A DNA stretch of 24,822 bases from JBOGWP01 sp050693875 (GTDB lineage: Bacteria; Actinomycetota; CADDZG01; JAHWKV01; JBOGWP01): contig JBOGWP010000134.1 in NCBI GenBank assembly GCA_050693875.1, positions 1 through 24,822 of the forward strand, given 5' to 3'. Of this stretch, positions 15,297 to 22,865 are shown one piece after another. Made by a program: the position numbers and the translations under genes. How positions within the stretch are numbered: position 1 is the stretch's first letter; the number at the start of each line of letters is the position of its first letter. The notes below the pieces were generated by a model. It saw only the letters and a list, made by a program, of their open reading frames with translations, did no database searches and was not told the DNA's origin.

Positions 15297-15317
15297 CTTC
15301 TGCGGAAGCGGCAGAGG
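15297..15317 (+). promoter_or_regulatory. RBS-masking hairpin upstream of nrdB
   Basis: CTTCTGC (15297-15303) can pair with GCAGAGG (15311-15317) over 7 bp including one G-T, with loop GGAAGCG. The 3' arm covers the first half of the Shine-Dalgarno AGAGGAGGT. A self-complementary CTCGGGCCCGAG lies at 15276-15287. No T run follows. Together these suggest that the B12 riboswitch acts on translation initiation. Confidence 0.5.
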
Positions 15318-15328
15318 AGGTGAGGACC

Positions 15329-16339
15329 GTGGAGTCAGGGAGCTCCGGCGCCGTCGTGCGTCCGGCCCAGGGTTCCAGCTCGACCTACGACGTCATCGAG
15401 CTGAACCCGATTCGCTACCCCTTTGCCCTCGAGTACTTCGATCTCGGGTGCGCCAACACCTGGTTCCCGAAAGAGGTGCCCCTCGGCGAGGACGTCGAGG
15501 ATTGGAACACCCGGCTGACCGAGACCGAGCGGCACTACATCCGCTGGATGCTTGGCTTCTTCTGCACCGCCGAGAGCCTGGTGGCCAACAACCTGGCCAT
15601 GGCCCTCTACCCGCACGTGCCCATCCCCGAGGCTCGCCTGTACCTGGGACGTCAGGCCTACGAGGAGATGAACCACACCGTCACGTTCGACTACGTGATC
15701 AAGACGCTGAACCTCGACCGCGACGAGCTCTACCGGATGCATTCGCGCTGTCCGGAGATCGCCGCCAAGGAGCGCTTCGAGACCGGCCTGACCGCGGCCC
15801 TGCTCGAGGAACCCTGCGGCTCCGAGGAGGGGCGGATCCGCCGCCTGATCCGCAACCTCGTCGGCTACTACGTGGTGATGGAGGGCATCTTCTTCTTCTC
15901 CGGGTTCCTCGTGGGTCTCTCCTTCGAGCGCCGCCGCCTCCTGAAAGGTCTCGGCACGCTCGTGCGGTATGTCCTCAAGGACGAGACGATCCATCTGGCG
16001 TTCGGCGTCGACCTCATCGGCGCGCTCGCCGCCGAGCATCCCGCGGTGATGACGGGCGCGTTCCGTGCGGAGCTGGGCGAGATGATCCTCACCGCGGTCG
16101 CGCTCGAGGATGCCTACGCCGCGGCCGCAATGCCGGAGGGCATCCTCGGCCTCAATCCGTCGATCTACCGCCGGTATGTCCGGTACATCGCCGACCGACG
16201 GCTGCTGCGCATCGGGCTTCCGAAGGCATTCGGGGAGACGAACCCGGCGAAGTGGCTGGTCGCGCAGGCCGACATGCCCGAGCTCGTCAACTTCTTCGAG
16301 GCAAAGCCCATCGACTACGAGCTGGTCGTCAGTCGCTGA
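15329..16339 (+). CDS. nrdB: Ribonucleotide reductase R2 subunit, class Ic-like (Phe at radical site)
   Basis: This 336-aa R2 protein is the metallocofactor subunit that oxidises the catalytic subunit NrdA. The carboxylate-bridged metal ligands are all present: E82 (FCTAES), E113 and H116 (YEEMNH), E185 (VVMEG), and E219 and H222 (DETIH). At the position of the E. coli radical Tyr122 there is Phe120 (EMNHTVTF), and the first ligand is Glu instead of Asp. Both are hallmarks of the Chlamydia-type class Ic enzymes, which use a Mn(IV)/Fe(III) cofactor instead of a tyrosyl radical. Ligand spacings (31, 72 and 34) closely follow the chlamydial protein. A C-terminal Tyr (IDYELVV) for radical transfer is kept. 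I prefer the GTG at 15329 over the GTG at 15320 because AGGAGGT (15315-15321) then has ideal spacing. nrdA follows after 18 nt. Confidence 0.93.
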   Translation: MESGSSGAVVRPAQGSSSTYDVIELNPIRYPFALEYFDLGCANTWFPKEVPLGEDVEDWNTRLTETERHYIRWMLGFFCTAESLVANNLAMALYPHVPIPEARLYLGRQAYEEMNHTVTFDYVIKTLNLDRDELYRMHSRCPEIAAKERFETGLTAALLEEPCGSEEGRIRRLIRNLVGYYVVMEGIFFFSGFLVGLSFERRRLLKGLGTLVRYVLKDETIHLAFGVDLIGALAAEHPAVMTGAFRAELGEMILTAVALEDAYAAAAMPEGILGLNPSIYRRYVRYIADRRLLRIGLPKAFGETNPAKWLVAQADMPELVNFFEAKPIDYELVVSR

Positions 16340-16357
16340 CCAAAGGAGAGACCACCG

Positions 16358-18745
16358 ATGCAGATCACCAAGCGCAACGGCCGCACCGAACCATTTCAGC
16401 TGGCGAAGCTCCGCCGGGTGGCCGGCGAGGCCGCCGCCGGCCTCGACGGCACCGACGTGGAGGCGGTCCTTGTCGATGTCGAGGTTGGGCTCTACGACGG
16501 CATGCCGACCCGCGAGCTCCGGGCCCTCCTGCTCGACGCGGCGCTCACCCACGTGGCGGACGACCCAGCCCACTCGCGTCTGGCGGCGCGCCTGCTGCTC
16601 TTCGACCTCTACAAGCAGGCCCTCGGCAAGGCGTCGTTCCGCGACCTCGACGCGGCGCACCGTACGCAATTCCCCCGGTACGTCTCACGAGGTGTCCAGC
16701 TGGGCCTGCTCTCACCGTTGCTGCTCGAGCGCTTCGACCTCGACACCCTTGCCGGGGCCCTCTGCCCGGCGCGCGATCTCGCCTTCCGCTTCAACGGGCT
16801 GTTCGCGCTGCAGGAGCGCTACCTCGTGCGGGATCTGGCAGATGGGATCGCTCTCGAGGTGCCGCAATTCCTCTGGATGCGCGTGGCTATGGGCGTGGCG
16901 ATCGAGGAGGACGACCCGACGGGCCGCGCCCACGCCTTCTACGAGGCGATGAGCACCTTCCGCTACATCCCCTCCACCCCGACCCTCTTCAACGCCGGCA
17001 CCCCGACGAGTCAGCTCTCCTCCTGCTTCCTGATCGAAGCGGAGGACTCGATGGACGCCATCGGAAAGGTGCTCTGCGACATCATGCAGCTCGCCAAGTA
17101 CGCCGGGGGGATCGGGGCCTCGATCACGAAGCTGCGCGCGACGGGATCGGTGATCCACTCGATCAACGGGCGATCGTCGGGACCGATCCCGTTCGTGAAG
17201 ATGATGGACGCGGTCATCGCCGGGGTCGACCAGGGGGGCCGGCGGCGCGGGACGCTCGCGGTGTACATGGAGCCCTGGCACTACGACGTGGAGCGCTTCC
17301 TCGACCTCAAGCAGCGGACCGGGGACGACTCCCAGCGGGCTCACAGCCTCAACACGGTGCTGTTCCTGAACGACGAGTTCCTGCGGCGGGTCGAGGACGA
17401 CCAGCCGTGGTTCCTCTTCGACCCCAAGGAGACCCCCGACCTCCCCGAGCTGTCGGGACGGGCCTTCTCCGACCGCTACCGGCACTACGCCGAGGAGGCG
17501 CGGGCGGGCCGGCTCCGCACGTTCCGGACGCTTCGAGCCCGCGAGCTGTTCCACCGGATGCTGAAGAGCCTCGTCGAGACGTCGCATCCCTGGCTCACAT
17601 TCAAGGACCCGGGAAACCTTCGCTGCCCCGTCGCCCACGCCGGCCCCGTCCATTCCTCGAACCTCTGCACGGAGATCTTCCTGCCGGCCGACGCCGACCA
17701 CGTCGCCGTCTGCAATCTCGCCTCGGTGGTCCTCCCCACCCACCTTGGGGACGCGGGCCTCGACTGGGGCGCCCTGGCGGCGAGCGTGCGGCTCGCGGTG
17801 CGCCATCTCGACGACGTGATCGGGGCCAACTTCTACGCCATCCCCGAGGCGGCGCGGGCGAACCGGGCCACGCGCCCCGTTGGCCTCGGCGTGATGGGGT
17901 GGGCCGACCTCCTCGAGCGGCTCGGCATCCCCTTCGAAGCGGACGAGGCTGCGGACCTGCTGGACACGCTGATCGAGTTCGTCTCCTGGCACGCCGTCGA
18001 CGCCTCGGCCGACCTGGCCCGTGAACGCGGGAGCTTCCCCGCGTTCGAAGGCTCGGACTGGGCGAGGGGGCTGGTCCCAGTCGACACGCTCGCGCACCTG
18101 GATGCCGATCGCGGCTCGCCCGTCGACGTCCCGCGGGCCGAGCGGATGGACTGGGGTCTGCTCCGAACGAAGGTGGCCGGCGGGATGCGGAACGGGACCG
18201 TGATGGCGATCGCGCCGACGGCGACGATCTCACTGATCGCCGGAACCAGCCAGTCGATCGAGCCCCCCTTCGCCCTCGTCTATGCCCGCAACAACATCGC
18301 CGGCAAGTTCCTCGAGATGAACGAGAACCTGGTGGGACGCCTGAAGACTCTCGGTCTTTGGGAGAGCGTCGCCGAGGAGATGCTGCTCAGCCGCGGCGAC
18401 CTCAGCCGCGTTCCCGGAATCCCGCCGGAGGTGAAGGCGCTCTTCCGAACGGCCTACCAGATCCCACCGAACGCGCTCGTCCGCCAGGCGGCGGTGGTCC
18501 AGAAGTGGGTCGACCAGGGAGTCAGCCGCAACATCTACCTCACCAGGCGCGATCCGGAGGCGCTCACCGCCGTCTACCTCGGCGCCTGGCGAGCCGGCCT
18601 CAAGTCGACGTACTACGCGTTCACCCGGCCCTCGATGCGGGCGGAGGCGACGTTTGCCTACGACGAGCGGCGCCCGACGGCCCACCTCGCCGAGGGTTCT
18701 TCACCGGCACCGTGCAGCTCCGAGGTGTGCGAGGCCTGCCAGTGA
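16358..18745 (+). CDS. nrdA: Ribonucleoside-diphosphate reductase, alpha (catalytic) subunit
   Basis: This 795-aa enzyme reduces ribonucleotides to deoxyribonucleotides for DNA synthesis. An N-terminal ATP-cone (about 1-90, starting ITKRNGRTEPF) provides allosteric activity control. The 10-stranded barrel carries the redox pair C223 (SSCFLIE) and C452 (AVCNLASV), plus the active-site N435-L-C437-T-E439 motif, where C437 forms the thiyl radical. Y752-Y753 (STYYAFTRP) form the radical-transfer pair that faces NrdB. The protein ends with C791-E-A-C794, the swinging disulfide arm reduced by thioredoxin or glutaredoxin. All catalytic residues are present. The start ATG has AAAGGAGAG upstream. The gene is second in an operon with NrdB and a ferredoxin, all under the B12 riboswitch. 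Confidence 0.96.
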   Translation: MQITKRNGRTEPFQLAKLRRVAGEAAAGLDGTDVEAVLVDVEVGLYDGMPTRELRALLLDAALTHVADDPAHSRLAARLLLFDLYKQALGKASFRDLDAAHRTQFPRYVSRGVQLGLLSPLLLERFDLDTLAGALCPARDLAFRFNGLFALQERYLVRDLADGIALEVPQFLWMRVAMGVAIEEDDPTGRAHAFYEAMSTFRYIPSTPTLFNAGTPTSQLSSCFLIEAEDSMDAIGKVLCDIMQLAKYAGGIGASITKLRATGSVIHSINGRSSGPIPFVKMMDAVIAGVDQGGRRRGTLAVYMEPWHYDVERFLDLKQRTGDDSQRAHSLNTVLFLNDEFLRRVEDDQPWFLFDPKETPDLPELSGRAFSDRYRHYAEEARAGRLRTFRTLRARELFHRMLKSLVETSHPWLTFKDPGNLRCPVAHAGPVHSSNLCTEIFLPADADHVAVCNLASVVLPTHLGDAGLDWGALAASVRLAVRHLDDVIGANFYAIPEAARANRATRPVGLGVMGWADLLERLGIPFEADEAADLLDTLIEFVSWHAVDASADLARERGSFPAFEGSDWARGLVPVDTLAHLDADRGSPVDVPRAERMDWGLLRTKVAGGMRNGTVMAIAPTATISLIAGTSQSIEPPFALVYARNNIAGKFLEMNENLVGRLKTLGLWESVAEEMLLSRGDLSRVPGIPPEVKALFRTAYQIPPNALVRQAAVVQKWVDQGVSRNIYLTRRDPEALTAVYLGAWRAGLKSTYYAFTRPSMRAEATFAYDERRPTAHLAEGSSPAPCSSEVCEACQ

Positions 18746-18755
18746 GGGACCGGCG

Positions 18756-19136
18756 GTGGTGACGATCTGCGTCGTCGACGGCGCCGGCCTGGCCCGCGCC
18801 TCGTTTCTCGCCACCCCCGACGAGCCCCTCCTGGATCAGATCGAGGCTCGGTGCCCGTGGGCGGTGCCGTCGGTCTGCGCCGTCGGCGTGTGCGGGACCT
18901 GCGCCCTCGAGGTCCTGGAGGGAGGCGAGCATCTCGAGGCCGACGCCTTCGGCATCGGAGCGACGGATCCTCCTGGGAGGGGGCTCGTGCTCCCGTGCGT
19001 CGCGGCCATCCGGACGGCAGCTGGCGACGGCGCGGTCTCCCTCCGCGCGGGGGCGTGCCCGCGGAAGGAGGGCTACGCGCTCTCAGCCCCCTCCCCCCCG
19101 GCCGGCGCTGCCTTCTCCGGGGAGAGTCCCACGTAG
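18756..19136 (+). CDS. [2Fe-2S] plant-type ferredoxin, probable RNR cofactor-maintenance partner
   Basis: This 126-aa protein has the plant-type ferredoxin motif C41-x4-C46-x2-C49 (SVCAVGVCGTC) plus C81 (LVLPCVAA). It starts 10 nt after nrdA with a GTG preceded by GAGGGA. In E. coli the nrdAB operon also ends with a small ferredoxin, YfaE, that supplies electrons to rebuild the NrdB cofactor. By position and type this protein likely does the same for the class Ic-like NrdB here, which is an inference. The last 20 or so residues are low complexity and overlap the convergent Rieske gene by 64 bp, so the functional domain ends near residue 105. Confidence 0.85.
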   Translation: MVTICVVDGAGLARASFLATPDEPLLDQIEARCPWAVPSVCAVGVCGTCALEVLEGGEHLEADAFGIGATDPPGRGLVLPCVAAIRTAAGDGAVSLRAGACPRKEGYALSAPSPPAGAAFSGESPT

Positions 19137-19462
19137 ATCCCCCCGTTGTCGAGCTTCACGAGATAGGTCGCCAGAGGCTTGCGTGCGGGCCCGGCAACGA
19201 CCTCGCCCGTGCGGACATCGAAGAGCGAGCTGTGCCATGGGCACTCGATCTGGCAGCCGCGCTGCAACCGGTTGTGCGCGAGGGGCCCCGCGGCGTGGGT
19301 GCAGAAATTGTCGACGGCGTAAAACGTCCCGTCGCAGTTGGCGAGGGCCACCTCTCTGTTGCCGACCCGCACCCGAAGCGCCCAGCCGGGCGGGATCTCC
19401 TCCACGTCCGCGACCCGAAGAAGGAGCGCCTCGGTTTCCACATCCGCCCTCGAGGCCGTCAC
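19073..19462 (-). CDS. Rieske [2Fe-2S] protein, NirD-like
   Basis: This 129-aa protein has the Rieske cluster ligands C54-T-H56 and C74-P-W-H77 in a domain covering about residues 12-115. It resembles NirD, the small subunit of assimilatory nitrite reductase, and related Rieske ferredoxins. It begins with a GTG that overlaps the stop of the siroheme reductase gene (GTGA, 4 bp), so it is translated with it. It probably feeds electrons to that reductase. The Ala/Glu/Gly-rich tail overlaps the end of the convergent ferredoxin gene. Confidence 0.9.
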   Translation of the reverse strand: MTASRADVETEALLLRVADVEEIPPGWALRVRVGNREVALANCDGTFYAVDNFCTHAAGPLAHNRLQRGCQIECPWHSSLFDVRTGEVVAGPARKPLATYLVKLDNGGIYVGLSPEKAAPAGGEGAESA

Positions 19463-21141
19463 GACGTCACCCCCACGAGCGGCAGCCGGCGCGTGTTCCG
19501 AGGGTCACGCTCCTCGAGTCCGCCCTCCTCGGGCTCGGGTCCCGGCGCCCAGCGGCCGCGGAACACCGCACCGATCTGAGCGTCGAACCCGGCCACGCCG
19601 ATTCGGTTGACGGTGTCCGACAAGGTTTCTCCTCTCTCCCTCAGGGCTTCCCACACCCCGACGATCGCCTCGGTGATCGACACCACGTCGGCCTCGGCGA
19701 CGCGCCCCACCACCCGGCCCATCCGATCCTTGCCCAGGTCGCCGCCGAGCCAGACCTGATAGCCGAGCATGGACACCCCGTCGATGGTGACCTTGCCACC
19801 CGACAGCCCGACGTCGGCAATCTGATGTTGCGCGCAGGCATTGGGGCAGCCCGAGATGCTGACCCGCAGCCCGGAGTTCCGAAGGAGGGCCGGGTTCTCG
19901 ATCAGCCGGGCACCGACCGTCTGCGCGGGGGTGATCGCGAGGGTGCAGACGGGCCCGCCCGTGCACACCCGTACGTCCCGCGACTGATCGGCCCCCTCGA
20001 GCCCCAACCCCAGCCCGGCGAGCGTCCTGCGGAGGACCGAGACATTCCGGAGAGCGACGTGGCGGAACATGACGTTCTGGTTCCTCGTCGGGTACAGCCG
20101 CTCGTCGCCAAGATCGTCGGCGAGGTCGGCGAGCACCCTCATATCGCCGCCGTCGAGCTCACCGAGGGGCACGTTGACGGTCACCATCGCCCAGCCCGGA
20201 ATCCGCTGCGGCCGGACCCCGCTTCCCCACCCGCCCTCGGGCGCACAGGCGAGGATCTCGGCGATCGAAGCCGACAGCGGCGGTGAGACCGCAGGAGGCT
20301 CCGGCCAGGGAAGATTCCGGGCCTCCTCGAATGCTTCGAAGAAGAGCTCCAGAAAGGCATCCCAGCCGATGCGGCGGATGAGGAACTTCAGGCGGCCCTT
20401 GCCGGGCTGATCGAAGTCACTGTGCTTCATGTGCACGTCGAACAACGCGTGAACCGCCGGCAGGACGTCGCGTCGCGGGAGGAAGTCGACGGCCTTTCGC
20501 GCAAGCGTCGGCTGCGACTTGCCAAGGCTGCCTCCGAGCCAGAGCTCGTAGCCGAGGGTCTCGCCCTGGACCACCGACACGAATCCCATCTCGTTCGTCT
20601 TGGCGTGCTCGCGGCACGGGGTGCAGCCGCCGAACTGGATATTGACCCGCTGTGGCATCTTCGTGTCGATGGCGGGAGCACGGGCGAGGATCGAGGCCGT
20701 CGCTGCCCGGGCGTCCCAGGAGCAGTCGAAGGGCTCCTCGATCCCGACTCCGGCCTCCGGGCACGACATCACGCCCCGCATCGTGTGGCCGCATGCCGAT
20801 CGCGTGGTGAGACCAAGGTTCGTCACTCCCGCCAGAACCGTCGGGACGTTGGTCGCCTCCACGTGATGGATCTCGATCTGCTGGCGGGTGGTGAGGTGGA
20901 TCCATCCCCTGCCGTAGTCCTCGGCCAGGCGCGCAAGGCCGCGGGCCGCCTGACTCGACACCACCCCGCCGGTGCGGGTGCGGATCATGAAGACGTGCGG
21001 TTGCGCCTGCGCGCACACGCCGTGCGTCTTCAGGGCGTACCGCTCTTCGGGGCTGAGCCAATCGTCCCCCTCCGACCCGAGCCGCGTCAGGTCTACGGGA
21101 AGACCGGCCCGCTTCGCGCCCGGTATGTTGGGGGTGCTCAA
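19459..21141 (-). CDS. Siroheme/[4Fe-4S] nitrite or sulfite reductase (ferredoxin type)
   Basis: This 560-aa protein has the two-repeat architecture of assimilatory nitrite/sulfite reductases. The [4Fe-4S]-siroheme cysteines are C393 and C399 (VCTGGPVC), then C432 and C436 (SGCPNAC). Conserved basic siroheme-binding stretches include LTTRQQIEIHHV (83-94) and the region around R113-R122. It catalyses the six-electron reduction of nitrite to ammonia or sulfite to sulfide; sequence reading alone does not tell which. The length fits the mycobacterial SirA/NirA type. The neighbouring siroheme synthase makes its cofactor and the NirD-like Rieske gene hints at nitrite. It starts with TTG, overlapping the stop of a 57-aa ORF (TTGA). 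Confidence 0.93.
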   Translation of the reverse strand: MSTPNIPGAKRAGLPVDLTRLGSEGDDWLSPEERYALKTHGVCAQAQPHVFMIRTRTGGVVSSQAARGLARLAEDYGRGWIHLTTRQQIEIHHVEATNVPTVLAGVTNLGLTTRSACGHTMRGVMSCPEAGVGIEEPFDCSWDARAATASILARAPAIDTKMPQRVNIQFGGCTPCREHAKTNEMGFVSVVQGETLGYELWLGGSLGKSQPTLARKAVDFLPRRDVLPAVHALFDVHMKHSDFDQPGKGRLKFLIRRIGWDAFLELFFEAFEEARNLPWPEPPAVSPPLSASIAEILACAPEGGWGSGVRPQRIPGWAMVTVNVPLGELDGGDMRVLADLADDLGDERLYPTRNQNVMFRHVALRNVSVLRRTLAGLGLGLEGADQSRDVRVCTGGPVCTLAITPAQTVGARLIENPALLRNSGLRVSISGCPNACAQHQIADVGLSGGKVTIDGVSMLGYQVWLGGDLGKDRMGRVVGRVAEADVVSITEAIVGVWEALRERGETLSDTVNRIGVAGFDAQIGAVFRGRWAPGPEPEEGGLEERDPRNTRRLPLVGVTS

Positions 21142-21311
21142 CGATCCTCCCCGCCGCTCGAGTACGACGACCTCATGATGCTCGGGCGTCCGGCCCCACC
21201 ATCGCCGGCGTCGGCCCCCGCCAGGAGCGAGTTGACCAGATACCGAGGCATGTTCTTGACCTGCTTCGCCTCGACACCTGCTTCCGGGCCGCCTGCTGGC
21301 GGAATCGGCAT
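21138..21311 (-). CDS. Small conserved-looking ORF, 57 aa, between cysG and the siroheme reductase
   Basis: An ATG at 21309-21311 follows GAGGGGAGGAC, a strong RBS, 12 nt after the cysG stop. It encodes a 57-aa protein opening MPIPPAGGPE, with a central AKQVKNMPRYLVNSLLAGAD and a Gly/Ser-rich end. It stops in TGA overlapping the TTG start of the reductase by 4 bp. Tight packing on both sides is good evidence that it is translated and couples translation of the reductase. No signal peptide, cysteines or known domain are visible. I do not recognise the family. Confidence 0.7.
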   Translation of the reverse strand: MPIPPAGGPEAGVEAKQVKNMPRYLVNSLLAGADAGDGGAGRPSIMRSSYSSGGEDR

Positions 21312-21323
21312 GTCCTCCCCTCC

Positions 21324-22865
21324 TCAGGGTCTCGCCGGTGCGAGGGCGGACTTCTGAGCTCCTGCCCGCGGTTTCCCCGTGTTCGGCGATGCTTGCCTGG
21401 ACCAGCTGAAGCGCGCCGCCTCCGCAGAATTGCGATGCCAGCGGCGTACGCGTTCGTGCACCGCGACCACCTCGCCGATCACGACGACGGCGGGCGACCG
21501 GATCCCCTCGATGCGCACCTGCTCAGCGATCGTCCCGAGGGTCCCGGTGAGCACCCGCTGGCTCGGCAGCGTCGCGTCCTGGATCGCAGCCGCCGGCGTT
21601 GCCGCCGAGCGACCACCCCGTATGAGCTCGATCGCGGCGTGCTCGATGGAACCGATGCCCATCAGCATCACGATCGTGTCGACGGCGGTGGCGAGCCGCC
21701 GCCAGTCGACCGGCTCCGCGTCGCCTCCCCGCGCGCCGTGCCCCGTGACGAAGGCCACCGACGACGCATACCGGCGGTCGGTGACGGGGATGCCGGCCGC
21801 GGCCGGCGCCGCGACGGCCGAGGTCGGCCCGGACACGACCTCGAACTCGATGCGCGCCTCGGCCAGCGCCTCGGCCTCCTCGCCGCCGCGCCCGAAGACG
21901 AACGGGTCGCCACCCTTCAGCCGGACGACCCGTCTCCCCTGGCGGGCAAGCATCACCAGGAGCTCGTTGATCTCGCGCTGTGGGAGGCAGTGGGCACCCG
22001 GCTCCTTGCCGACGAAGATCGACGTCTTCCCTTCGACGAGCGCGGGGTTGACCAACCGGTCGTAGACGACGACGTCGGCCTCGTCCAGCAGCGCCTGCCC
22101 CCGTACGGAGATCAGGCCGGCGTCCCCCGGACCCGCCCCGACGATTGCAACCACGCCCGGTGACTCGCCGCCGAGCGGCGTACCGTCGCCGGCGGAGCAA
22201 GGCGGCTCAGCCGGCTCCGTCTCGGCTTCGTCCGTCGTGAGGCACTCCACCACGAGGCGGCCGGCTTCCTCCAGCCGGCCTTCCTTCACCAGCGCCAGCA
22301 CCGGCCGATCGAGCGCGGCCTGCCACCGTCGGGCCCAGATCTCGAAGCCGGCTTGCCGGGCCGGCAGGGCCTCTCGCCTCGCCTGTCCCAGCACCTCGCA
22401 GAGCACTTCCCACTCCGGTCCGAACTGTTCCGAAAGCTGCGTGCGCAGGCGCTTGGCAAGGGCCGGTGCCGCTCCACCCGTCGAGATCGCGAGCGTGAGC
22501 TCGCCTTGCTTTACGACCGCGGGGACGGCAAAGTGGCAATGATCGGTGTCGTCGACGGCGTTCAGGAGCACGCGCCGTTCCTCGGCCTCCTGAAAGACGG
22601 CGCGATTGACCTCGGGGCGATCGGTCGCGGCGATCGCGAGGAACACCCCGTCCAGATCCCCGGTCGAGTACGCCTTCCGAGCGAGGCGGAGCTCCCCGCG
22701 CTGCGCCAGCTCGAGAAGGCCCGGCGTGAGGTGCTCGGCGATCACGACGACGGCGGCGCCCGCCTCCAGCAACGAGCGGGCCTTCTGCTCGGCCACCCGG
22801 CCTCCGCCGATCACGGCGCACTGCCGTCCCCGCAGCTCCAGCGCGACCGGATAGGCGAAGGGCAC
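21324..22865 (-). CDS. cysG: Siroheme synthase (precorrin-2 dehydrogenase/ferrochelatase + uroporphyrinogen-III methyltransferase)
   Basis: This 513-aa fusion has the CysG domain order. The N-terminal half (about 1-215) is the NAD-dependent dehydrogenase/ferrochelatase, with Rossmann motif CAVIGGGRVAEQKA at 16-29 and LAISTGGAAPALAKRLR. The C-terminal half (about 235-490) is the SAM-dependent methyltransferase, with VAIVGAGPGDAGLISVRG, VVYDRLV and RLKGGDPFVFGRGGEEAE. It converts uroporphyrinogen III to siroheme, the cofactor of the reductase encoded next in the operon. The GTG start at 22865 has AAAGGAGCG upstream. The last 25 or so residues are extra relative to the family and low complexity. 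It is first gene of the minus-strand operon. Confidence 0.95.
   Translation of the reverse strand: MPFAYPVALELRGRQCAVIGGGRVAEQKARSLLEAGAAVVVIAEHLTPGLLELAQRGELRLARKAYSTGDLDGVFLAIAATDRPEVNRAVFQEAEERRVLLNAVDDTDHCHFAVPAVVKQGELTLAISTGGAAPALAKRLRTQLSEQFGPEWEVLCEVLGQARREALPARQAGFEIWARRWQAALDRPVLALVKEGRLEEAGRLVVECLTTDEAETEPAEPPCSAGDGTPLGGESPGVVAIVGAGPGDAGLISVRGQALLDEADVVVYDRLVNPALVEGKTSIFVGKEPGAHCLPQREINELLVMLARQGRRVVRLKGGDPFVFGRGGEEAEALAEARIEFEVVSGPTSAVAAPAAAGIPVTDRRYASSVAFVTGHGARGGDAEPVDWRRLATAVDTIVMLMGIGSIEHAAIELIRGGRSAATPAAAIQDATLPSQRVLTGTLGTIAEQVRIEGIRSPAVVVIGEVVAVHERVRRWHRNSAEAARFSWSRQASPNTGKPRAGAQKSALAPARP

Noticed and set aside
15046..18024. Open frame of about 992 codons starting inside the B12 riboswitch
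   Set aside because: It is an out-of-frame reading of nrdB and nrdA, which have clear domains and catalytic residues. High GC keeps alternative frames open.
16712..18097. Minus-strand frame opposite nrdA
   Set aside because: Antisense shadow with no recognisable domain and no RBS; the plus strand carries every NrdA motif.
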